Part shown: piece after piece, positions 1 through 5,347 of the stretch
Layout: every line of letters starts with the position of its first letter
How positions within the stretch are numbered: the stretch's first letter is position 1
Assembly: GCA_029858145.1 (NCBI GenBank)
Contig: JAOUFP010000229.1
Coordinates: 1-5,347 of the forward strand
Direction of reading: 5' to 3'
Source of the DNA: Nitrospirota bacterium
GTDB taxonomy: Bacteria > Nitrospirota > Thermodesulfovibrionia > Thermodesulfovibrionales > UBA6898
DNA: 5,347 nucleotides
Program-made: the position numbers and the translations under genes
The notes under the pieces: generated by a model
Seen by the model: the letters and a program-made list of their open reading frames with translations, nothing else
What the model was told of the DNA's origin: nothing
Databases searched by the model: none

Positions 1-61
1 CAAGGAAAACGAAGCCGAACGTGCCTTTTTCAGCTTGGCCTTCTAGATGTTTCTCTAACAT
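1..61 (-). CDS. Partial CDS, N-terminal 20 codons of an unidentified protein
   Basis: Only the beginning of this gene is in the window; the rest runs off the left edge. ATG at 61-59 opens a frame of 20 codons with no stop, beginning MLEKHLEGQ and ending GTFGFVFL. The start is chosen because an excellent Shine-Dalgarno sequence, AAAGGAGG (77-70), lies with 8 nt between GGAGG and this ATG. Another ATG at 68-66 is only 1 nt from the same site and its frame hits a stop after 12 codons, so it is rejected. The visible peptide has a charged start followed by a hydrophobic Phe/Val/Leu run, which could begin a membrane helix, but that is inference. I do not recognise the family. It lies downstream of the sensor kinase in the same direction, 222 bp away, so it may have its own promoter. 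Co-regulation with the kinase is possible but not shown. Confidence 0.7.
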   Translation of the reverse strand, partial: MLEKHLEGQAEKGTFGFVFL

Positions 62-69
62 CGTGCATT

Positions 70-77
70 CCTCCTTT
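70..77 (-). promoter_or_regulatory. Strong Shine-Dalgarno site of the left-edge gene
   Basis: AAAGGAGG on the minus strand is a near-perfect anti-16S match, placed 8 nt before the ATG at 61. It decides the start codon of the partial gene. A second AAAGGAGG occurs 43 nt upstream (120-113) in the same leader but serves no convincing reading frame. Confidence 0.75.
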
Positions 78-164
78 TTTTAGATTTTTTCCTACTTTTA
101 CGAAAACACAAACCTCCTTTCCTTTAGTCTTGGGCATCATAAAAGGCAATCTCGCCCTTGATAA

Positions 165-193
165 AAGATACCATTATGTGCCATACAAAGCAA
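165..193 (-). promoter_or_regulatory. Candidate sigma-70-type promoter for the left-edge gene
   Basis: On the minus strand, TTGCTT (193-188) and TATCTT (170-165) are separated by exactly 17 bp. The -10 element is preceded by TGG, an extended -10 arrangement. The -35 matches the consensus at 3 of 6 positions and the -10 at 4 of 6, so each box is weak; spacing and the TGN element are the main support. Transcription from here would start near 158 and give a leader of about 97 nt before the ATG at 61. This is a pattern-based guess in an AT-rich gap, where chance matches are common. Confidence 0.3.
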
Positions 194-283
194 TCGGGAA
201 AAATTCTTATGGAAAGCAGGAAAATGTCTTACCGGAAAGTTTAAAAAGAGGGCAAGCTCCAATTTCTCATGAAAATCGGGCGG

Positions 284-3028
284 TTAAGGCCTGGAGGACA
301 TCACCTTTCGTACCTCCTCACTCAGCTGGTTGATTTTGTAAGGCTTTATCAGGACTCCTGCAAAACCGAACTTCCGGTAGTCGGCCATCACCGGATCATC
401 CGAATAACCGCTTGAAACGAGCGCCCTTGCCCCCGGGTCTGTCTCGAGCAACCGCTGAATCGTCTCCCTGCCTCCCAGCCCGCCCGGTATGGTAAGGTCC
501 ATGATGACAATATCAAAAGGCTGCCCGGATTCACTGGCGCTTTTATACATTTCCAGCGTTTCTTCGCCGTTCCGGGCATACTCGACGGCATAGCCGAGCT
601 TCCGCAGCATCTCACCCGCCACATACCTTACCATCTCCTCGTCATCCATGACCAACACCCTGCCGGAGCCTGCTGACATAACGTCTTCAGCAGCCTTTTC
701 TCCGGAGACCTGTTTTTCCGATGCGGGGAGATAAAGAGTAAAGGTAGCACCGCCGCCCCGGCCGGACGACTCCGCCGTAACATACCCCTCGTGGTTTCTT
801 ATTATCGCGTAGGTAGCCGCGAGTCCGAGACCGCTCCCCTTCTCCTTGGTGGTGAAATAGGGGTCGAATATCTTCTTCAGATGTTCTTTTGGAATGCCGC
901 CCCCCTGATCCGCAACGGTTATCTTCACATAGTTACCTCCCTCTATCGCCATCGCGTTTTCAGGGTCGAGGCTGACATTTTCTGCGTTGATCTGAATAAT
1001 TCCGCCCGAGGGCATAGCCTGCTTCGCGTTCAGCACCAGATTATGGATCACCTGGCTGATCTGCCCTTCATCGATCTCAGCCGACCAAAGGTTTTCAGAC
1101 ATGCTGAATTCACACCTGACATTGGAGCCCCGCAGCGCGAAGACAGCCGGCTCTTTGATAACATTGACAAGCGATGCTGCCTTCCTGACCGGGGCACCGC
1201 CCTTAGAAAAAGTGATCAACTGCCGGGTCAGGTCTTTCGCGCGCACCGACGCGTTCTCTATCTCTTTTAATTTCGCGTACAGTTCATCGACGGGATTGAC
1301 CTGCATCATCACCATGCTGATATTGCCGACAATAGCCGTGAGGATATTATTGAAATCATGAGCGATTCCCCCCGCGAGCACGCCGAGCGATTCCAGTTTC
1401 TGCGTCTTCGTCATCTCTTCTTCCATTTTCCTGCGGTCGGTGATGTCAATAAAGGTAACGACACATCCTATCACCAGGTTGTTTTTTATGATGGGGTATG
1501 CCCAGTATTCGGCTGAAAAGCAGCTGCCGTCAGACCGCCAGAGCACTTCATCATCGACGTGTATGCCCTGTTTTTCCCTGAACATCCGGTTGATCCTGCA
1601 TTTCTCCCAGGGATATTTTCTGCCGTCAGCATGGGAATGATGAATCAGCTGATGCATATTTTTCCCCAGAAGGTCTTCTTCTCTTTCATATCCGAGCAAA
1701 TTGAGGCATGCGGCATTGCAGAAGGTGCAGTTCCCATCGATGTCCATACCATAAATCGCTTCGAAGACCGAACCCAGCAGCAGCCGTAGCCGCTCATCTC
1801 TTTCCCGCACCACCGCCTCAGCCCTTCTCCGTTCAGCTATTTCCTTTTCGAGCTCCTCATACATGGTCCTCAGTTCCGCTGTCCTCTCGCTCACCTTCAG
1901 TTCCAGACCCCTTTGTGATTCCTCGAGTTCCGAGGTGACCCTCCGAAGTCCCTTGTTGAGCCTTATGACATATACCGCGACGCCGAAAGTACCTACAATA
2001 AGAACAATACCCAGCGCAAGCCAGTACCAGTAAAACCTGACCGCGTCGAGCAGCGTAATCTTTCCGTAATCCTTGTACGGTCCGACTCGAAGTACTCTTA
2101 ATGACTCATGGACAGGGCCGTAATCCAGTGGGATTGTCCAGCCCGCTATCTTCGCGTTCCTTACAGCAGGACTTTCCTCCGGCATGTTCATGAGCGCCAC
2201 CGCTACTTTCTGGGCGAGTTCATCAGGGGTATGCCTTACTTTGGCAAAGGGCCACTCAGGGTAGAGGCGGGTACTTATCACATAAGGGAAGCCCTCATGT
2301 ATTTTCTGGTTCAGGATACGAAAGGTACGCATTTCAATTTTACCGTCGTGCGACATCCGCTCAAGGATATCCGTGCGCACCGTACCCGCGTCAACAGCTC
2401 CATCCCTTACCGCGTATACCACATCATCATGTGTCCCGCCAAACTTCAGAGAGGCAAACTCTTTGTACGGATCAATTCCATTCTCTTTCAACTGCCTCCA
2501 GGCCACCCGCCACCCGCCGAAGGAAGTCTCGTCGACAGCCATGAAAGATTTCCCTCTCAGATCACTGAGTTCCTGAATATCCATCCTGTCAGACCTCGTG
2601 AAAATCACTCCGCCGAATACCGTGGTATAACCTCCTTCAGAAGTAAAGTTCTTCATCGTGGCTATCCGGTTCACTCCGTAATAGTATTCGAGCTCAACAT
2701 AGATGGATGAGTTTGCCAGAATGAAATCGACTTCCCCCTTCTCAACGGCAGGGTTTATCTCTTCAAATCTGAGAGGAACTATCAGGAAGGAGTACTGCGG
2801 CAACTGGGCCGATAGATATTCAGCGGTCGAAGTCCACATCGAGACGGCATATTCATGGCCCCTGAACGCAAGAACACCGATTTTTACCGGGTTCTCCCCT
2901 GCCGTTGCATCTGCGCGATTCACGGGGAAGAGCGCGATGAAAGACACAAGAGCGGCTGAAAGCAACCCCGCCATGGTCCGCCTGAGGTTCATAGCTGTCA
3001 TCATAAACCGTACGTTATTGAAAATCAT
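284..3028 (-). CDS. Hybrid sensor histidine kinase with TtrS/PhnD-like periplasmic domain, PAS and receiver
   Basis: Inner-membrane hybrid sensor kinase of 914 residues, intact. Order of parts: signal peptide (MNLRRT, then a hydrophobic stretch, likely cleavage after ADA at residue 41); PhnD-like periplasmic solute-binding domain (about 46-330); transmembrane helix (about 333-355); coiled coil (about 356-412); PAS (about 413-530); HisKA with phospho-acceptor His557 in LAGGIAHDFNN; HATPase with N-box Asn667, DQGGGIP (707-713), FDPYFTTK (721-728) and GSGLGLA (731-737); and a C-terminal receiver (about 790-905) with acidic D795/D796, phospho-acceptor D844 and K895. All catalytic motifs are present. 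The periplasmic part, with KIGVLAFRG near the front and LYPEWPFA near the end, resembles from memory that of the tetrathionate sensor TtrS; the ligand here is unknown. The receiver has no DNA-binding output, so it probably acts on the kinase itself, in a phosphorelay, or as a phosphate sink. ATG 3028 has a weak GGA 8 nt upstream. ATG 2992 would give a more typical signal peptide (MNLRR...) but lacks a ribosome site, so the true start may be either. No partner regulator is in the window. Confidence 0.93.
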   Translation of the reverse strand: MIFNNVRFMMTAMNLRRTMAGLLSAALVSFIALFPVNRADATAGENPVKIGVLAFRGHEYAVSMWTSTAEYLSAQLPQYSFLIVPLRFEEINPAVEKGEVDFILANSSIYVELEYYYGVNRIATMKNFTSEGGYTTVFGGVIFTRSDRMDIQELSDLRGKSFMAVDETSFGGWRVAWRQLKENGIDPYKEFASLKFGGTHDDVVYAVRDGAVDAGTVRTDILERMSHDGKIEMRTFRILNQKIHEGFPYVISTRLYPEWPFAKVRHTPDELAQKVAVALMNMPEESPAVRNAKIAGWTIPLDYGPVHESLRVLRVGPYKDYGKITLLDAVRFYWYWLALGIVLIVGTFGVAVYVIRLNKGLRRVTSELEESQRGLELKVSERTAELRTMYEELEKEIAERRRAEAVVRERDERLRLLLGSVFEAIYGMDIDGNCTFCNAACLNLLGYEREEDLLGKNMHQLIHHSHADGRKYPWEKCRINRMFREKQGIHVDDEVLWRSDGSCFSAEYWAYPIIKNNLVIGCVVTFIDITDRRKMEEEMTKTQKLESLGVLAGGIAHDFNNILTAIVGNISMVMMQVNPVDELYAKLKEIENASVRAKDLTRQLITFSKGGAPVRKAASLVNVIKEPAVFALRGSNVRCEFSMSENLWSAEIDEGQISQVIHNLVLNAKQAMPSGGIIQINAENVSLDPENAMAIEGGNYVKITVADQGGGIPKEHLKKIFDPYFTTKEKGSGLGLAATYAIIRNHEGYVTAESSGRGGGATFTLYLPASEKQVSGEKAAEDVMSAGSGRVLVMDDEEMVRYVAGEMLRKLGYAVEYARNGEETLEMYKSASESGQPFDIVIMDLTIPGGLGGRETIQRLLETDPGARALVSSGYSDDPVMADYRKFGFAGVLIKPYKINQLSEEVRKVMSSRP

Positions 3029-3168
3029 GGAGCTTTTCCACTGTCCCGCACCCTTTTCTCAAAGCACAGCAAGAAGACCTGAACGGTACTGATTTTGCGC
3101 GTAATCTCAATTTGCCATACGCAACAATAGTAATGACCCACAGCCGGGTTCAGCTTTTTCTCTATACT

Positions 3169-3224
3169 ATCAGAAAAATGCGATTTTTTCAGAGGTTATC
3201 CGAAGCAACCAACGATCAGAAAAA
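3169..3224 (+). repeat. Pair of 10-bp direct repeats ATCAGAAAAA
   Basis: ATCAGAAAAA occurs at 3169-3178 and again at 3215-3224, starting 46 bp apart, about 140-200 bp upstream of the kinase start. Seen from the kinase's strand the copies read TTTTTCTGAT. Paired sites upstream of a gene could bind a regulator, but an AT-rich 10-mer can recur by chance. Confidence 0.4.
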
Positions 3225-3246
3225 GGCCTCAATAAACTATTTCCTC

Positions 3247-3265
3247 AGATAAACAATTGTTATCT
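3247..3265. promoter_or_regulatory. 19-bp near-perfect palindrome, candidate operator
   Basis: AGATAAACAATTGTTATCT consists of arms AGATAA (3247-3252) and TTATCT (3260-3265) around a CAATTG core (3254-3259), with one extra A at 3253 as the only asymmetry. This is the size and shape of a site for a dimeric helix-turn-helix repressor or a Fur-like regulator. It lies about 220 bp upstream of the kinase start. No particular regulator is implied by the sequence. Confidence 0.4.
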
Positions 3266-3267
3266 TC

Positions 3268-3283
3268 GCCTGTTCCAGCAGGC
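3268..3283. other. Short hairpin without U-tract
   Basis: GCCTG (3268-3272) and CAGGC (3279-3283) form a 5-bp G/C-rich stem around a 6-nt loop, TTCCAG. Neither strand has a T-run after it, so it is not a standard intrinsic terminator. It sits directly beside the palindrome at 3247-3265. Confidence 0.35.
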
Positions 3284-3424
3284 CTTCCCTTACTTCTGAA
3301 GGACAGAGGCACCTATCAGGGACTAACCCGCATTATTCGCAGATTTCAGACGTAAGGCCATCGAAAGCGGCGGGACAGGGGGCCCGGGCGGTTTCTTTTG
3401 CCGATAGTCAGACAGTTTGTACAT

Positions 3425-3448
3425 AGAAAGAAAAGAGGCAAAAGCCTC
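3425..3448 (-). terminator. Rho-independent terminator downstream of trpG
   Basis: On the minus strand, GAGGC (3448-3444), loop TTTT and GCCTC (3439-3435) form a perfect 5-bp stem followed directly by TTTTCTTTCT (3434-3425). This has the layout of an intrinsic terminator and lies about 130 bp after the trpG stop, in the right direction to end trpEG transcripts. The stem is short and the U-tract is broken by two C residues, so efficiency is uncertain. Confidence 0.5.
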
Positions 3449-3579
3449 GGAGCGAAGTGAGAATGAGCAGGGGGCCTCTGTCGCGCCGAACATTCATGAA
3501 TAATACAGGCTACAATTTCGCCGCGGAGCCCATCGCTTCTTTCCATCCCTTTTCCCGGTAAAATAGTGAATATACGCCC

Positions 3580-4152
3580 CTATCGCTGCCTCAGTTTCAG
3601 AAAATTCCGCAAAAGATCTTTTCCCGCAACCGTCAGAATGGATTCCGGGTGGAACTGCACCCCCTCAATGACGAATTCCTTGTGGCGGGCGCCCATGACC
3701 TCGCCGCTTTCCGTCCACGCGGTGATTTCAAGGCACTCGGGGAACGTTTCCCTGTTGATGAGAAGTGAATGGTAGCGGGTGGCCTCGAAGGGGTTCGGCA
3801 GCCCTTCGAATATCGTCTTTCCGTCGTGGTGAATCAAAGAGGTCTTGCCGTGCATAAGCTTCGGTGCGCGGATGATCTCCCCGCCAAACGCGGCCCCGAT
3901 TGATTGATGGCCGAGACAGACACCGAGAATCGGGAGCCTGCCTGCAAAGCGGCTGATCACGTCAACGGATATCCCCGCCTCTTTCGGCGTGCACGGTCCC
4001 GGCGAGATGACGATCCTGTCAGGACCCATCTCCTCTATTTCTTTTATGGATATCCTGTCGTTTCTGAATACCCTGATGTCTTCACCGAGCTCTCCGAAAT
4101 ACTGCACAAGATTGTAGGTAAAGGAATCATAATTATCAATCATCAATAGCAT
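3580..4152 (-). CDS. trpG: Anthranilate synthase component II (glutamine amidotransferase)
   Basis: Cytoplasmic class I glutamine amidotransferase of 190 residues, the usual length for a stand-alone TrpG. It hydrolyses glutamine and passes ammonia to TrpE, which makes anthranilate from chorismate. Seen in the sequence: the family opening MLLMIDNYDSFTYNLVQ; the oxyanion-loop motif SPGPCTP (50-56); the nucleophile Cys79 in GVCLGHQ; and His168 and Glu170 in QFHPES, completing the triad. The ATG at 4152 has AAGGGG (4166-4161) upstream with 8 nt spacing and gives the expected N-terminus. The gene starts 51 bp after trpE stops, so the two are very likely one operon. In many bacteria the same small subunit also serves PabB for folate synthesis; the sequence alone cannot exclude such a dual role. 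No trpD fusion is present, since the protein ends at the amidotransferase domain. Confidence 0.95.
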   Translation of the reverse strand: MLLMIDNYDSFTYNLVQYFGELGEDIRVFRNDRISIKEIEEMGPDRIVISPGPCTPKEAGISVDVISRFAGRLPILGVCLGHQSIGAAFGGEIIRAPKLMHGKTSLIHHDGKTIFEGLPNPFEATRYHSLLINRETFPECLEITAWTESGEVMGARHKEFVIEGVQFHPESILTVAGKDLLRNFLKLRQR

Positions 4153-4203
4153 TGTTTTATCCCCTTGCTGTTTTCAGGCTGATCGCCGTCACCGTTTCTC
4201 TCT

Positions 4204-5347
4204 TCACTGGTCCAGTCCTTCCTCTGCCATGTCCACCGCCTTCATCATGCCCTTCGCCTTGTTGACCGTCTCCTTGTACTCCCTCTCCGGGTCGGAGTCC
4301 GCTACAATACCGGCGCCAGCCTGCACATATACCTTCCCGTCCTTTATAATGAGAGTGCGTATCGTGATACAGGTATCCATATTTCCCGAATAGCTGAGGT
4401 ACCCGACCGAGCCGGCGTAGGGGCCCCGCCTGTCGGGCTCTATCTCGTCGATAATTTCCATAGCCCGCACCTTTGGGGCGCCGCTCACCGTGCCCGCGGG
4501 GAAACAGGAGGCAAGCACATCGAAGGCATCAAGCCCCTGTTTCAGATCACCCTCGACATTCGAAACAAGATGCATCACATGGCTGTACCTCTCGACCGTC
4601 ATCAGCTCGGTCACCCTGACTGATCCGGTCTGCGCCACCCGTCCGACATCGTTTCTCCCGAGGTCAACGAGCATGATATGCTCCGCGATCTCTTTCGGGT
4701 CATTCTTCAATTCCACCTCAAGGGCCTCATCCAGCTCTTCCGTAGCCCCCCGTTTCCTCGTCCCGGCTATGGGCCGGAGAACGATCTTCCCGTTCTCCAC
4801 GCGCACGAGGATCTCCGGGGAGGAGCCGACGATCTTCGCCTCGCCGATATCGAGATAAAACATATACGGTGAGGGATTGACAACGCGCAGGGCCCTGTAG
4901 ATATTGAAAGGATCAACCGGGGTACTCCGCTCAAACCTCTGCGAGAGCACAACCTGGACGATATCCCCTGCCATGACGTATTCCTTTGACTTTTCAACGC
5001 CCGCCAGGAATTCCTCCCTCGGGATATTGGAGAGAAACTCACCGGAAGCGTCCAGCGGCCCGGAATCTGCGGCAGCAAACGGCGCCCTGAGTCTCGCTAT
5101 GATTTCGTCGATCTTCTCCTCAGCCTCGCGGTATACCGCATCGATATCCCTTGCATCGACATGCGCATTGGACACCACCTTTATCTTCTGCTCGAAGCTG
5201 TCGAATATGAGCATGGTGTCGGTAAGCATAAAGAAAAAGTCAGGAAGGCCGAGCCCCTTTTTATCCCTCAGTTTTATCGTCTCAAAAAAACTCACCATGT
5301 CGTATCCGATATACCCGACCAGCCCTCCGAAGAATCCGGGGAGCCCT
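4204..5347 (-). CDS. trpE: Anthranilate synthase component I, 5'-truncated by the window edge
   Basis: Chorismate-utilising subunit of anthranilate synthase; with TrpG it makes anthranilate for tryptophan. 380 C-terminal residues are visible, of a usual length near 490-520. The frame stays open to the right edge: upstream of the Met at 5298 it reads GFFGGLVGYIGYD, a conserved TrpE block, so that Met is internal and the real start is outside. The visible part holds GSSPEILVR (174-182), PIAGTRKRG (192-200), AEHIMLVDLGRND (221-233), RYSHVMHLVS (253-262), FPAGTVSGAPK (282-292) and AGAGIVADSDPEREYKET (343-360), covering the chorismate- and magnesium-binding site. Alanine in PIAGT marks anthranilate synthase; aminodeoxychorismate synthase (PabB) has a lysine there (PIKGT). 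The N-terminal tryptophan feedback site (LLES motif) lies in the missing part, so regulation cannot be judged. trpG follows 51 bp downstream. Confidence 0.95.
   Translation of the reverse strand, partial: GLPGFFGGLVGYIGYDMVSFFETIKLRDKKGLGLPDFFFMLTDTMLIFDSFEQKIKVVSNAHVDARDIDAVYREAEEKIDEIIARLRAPFAAADSGPLDASGEFLSNIPREEFLAGVEKSKEYVMAGDIVQVVLSQRFERSTPVDPFNIYRALRVVNPSPYMFYLDIGEAKIVGSSPEILVRVENGKIVLRPIAGTRKRGATEELDEALEVELKNDPKEIAEHIMLVDLGRNDVGRVAQTGSVRVTELMTVERYSHVMHLVSNVEGDLKQGLDAFDVLASCFPAGTVSGAPKVRAMEIIDEIEPDRRGPYAGSVGYLSYSGNMDTCITIRTLIIKDGKVYVQAGAGIVADSDPEREYKETVNKAKGMMKAVDMAEEGLDQ

Larger units (their letters stand above)
3029..3579. other. 551-bp intergenic region between trpG and the kinase; no convincing gene
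   Basis: No reading frame here looks like a real protein. Reading leftwards from trpG, it holds a GC-rich block with several short inverted repeats (about 3346-3546), a terminator-like hairpin (3425-3448), a G/C hairpin without a U-tract (3268-3283), a 19-bp near-palindrome (3247-3265), and an AT-rich stretch with two ATCAGAAAAA repeats (3169-3178 and 3215-3224). The kinase promoter must lie here if the terminator works, but I found no -35/-10 pair I would defend. TATAGA on the minus strand near 3160 is a possible -10 without a partner. Confidence 0.7.

Noticed and set aside
62..120. A basic 18-codon leader peptide from a TTG after the upstream AAAGGAGG
   Set aside because: The TTG is only 1 nt from the Shine-Dalgarno core and the Lys/Arg content simply reflects A/G-rich sequence.
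171..186. TGGCAC on the minus strand as part of a sigma-54 promoter
   Set aside because: The -24-like TGGCAC is present, but the required GC of the -12 element is missing at the correct spacing.
245..268. A terminator directly after the kinase gene (weak stem before TTTTT on the minus strand)
   Set aside because: The stem is only about 3-4 bp (GGAG/CTCT with a G-T pair), too weak to call despite the T-run.
130..333. A 67-codon plus-strand frame across the gap left of the kinase
   Set aside because: It overlaps the kinase 3' end, has no credible ribosome site, and has no recognisable content.
791..1270. A 159-codon plus-strand open frame
   Set aside because: It lies entirely within the kinase gene on the opposite strand, whose protein has full domain and motif support; the plus-strand peptide shows no recognisable domain.
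2108..2710. A 200-codon plus-strand open frame
   Set aside because: It is antisense to the conserved periplasmic domain of the kinase and resembles no protein family I know; the open frame follows from the codon bias of the real gene.
3132..3165. A plus-strand hairpin (ACCC/GGGT) followed by a T-rich run
   Set aside because: The stem is 4 bp with a 6-nt loop, the T-run is not adjacent, and no plus-strand gene ends here.
3346..3546. A 66-codon minus-strand frame beginning 33 bp after trpG
   Set aside because: The predicted terminator lies inside it, its AAAGGG ribosome-site match abuts the ATG with no spacing, and the peptide has a Pro/Arg/Leu-rich composition typical of non-coding frames.
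4490..4858. A 122-codon plus-strand open frame opposite trpE
   Set aside because: It is antisense to the catalytic core of TrpE and is Ser/Thr-rich with no domain, as expected for a shadow frame.

Overview
All genes seen in this window lie on the minus strand. From the right edge leftwards they are trpE (5' end beyond the window), trpG, a 551-bp gap, a large membrane-bound hybrid sensor histidine kinase, a 222-bp gap, and the first 20 codons of an unidentified gene that runs off the left edge. The source looks like a Gram-negative (diderm) bacterium: the kinase has a signal peptide and a periplasmic ligand-binding domain, and the genes have Shine-Dalgarno sites. The style of the TrpE and kinase proteins reminds me of Nitrospirota or Desulfobacterota (anaerobic sulfur/metal-metabolising lineages). 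That is an impression from memory, not a demonstrated assignment.

Right part (3580-5347): trpE and trpG encode the two subunits of anthranilate synthase, the first committed step of tryptophan synthesis. They are 51 bp apart and very probably co-transcribed. TrpE carries the PIAGT motif expected of anthranilate synthase rather than the PIKGT of aminodeoxychorismate synthase. TrpG has a full Cys-His-Glu glutaminase triad. No trpD or trpC follows. A plausible intrinsic terminator sits about 130 bp after trpG.

Middle (3029-3579): this gap has no convincing gene. It holds the terminator-like hairpin, a GC-rich block that reads like an intergenic repeat, a 19-bp near-palindrome that could be an operator, a second hairpin without a U-tract, and a pair of 10-bp direct repeats upstream of the kinase.

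Left part (1-3028): the 914-residue kinase combines a PhnD-like periplasmic domain of the kind found in the tetrathionate sensor TtrS, one transmembrane helix, a coiled coil, a cysteine-rich PAS domain, a HisKA/HATPase core and a C-terminal receiver. It should sense a small periplasmic ligand, and possibly a cytoplasmic cue through PAS, then signal to a response regulator not encoded here. The partial gene at the left edge has a very strong ribosome binding site and a possible promoter of its own.

The window is mostly conventional. The best candidates for something new are the ligand and partner of the TtrS-like kinase and the palindrome upstream of it.
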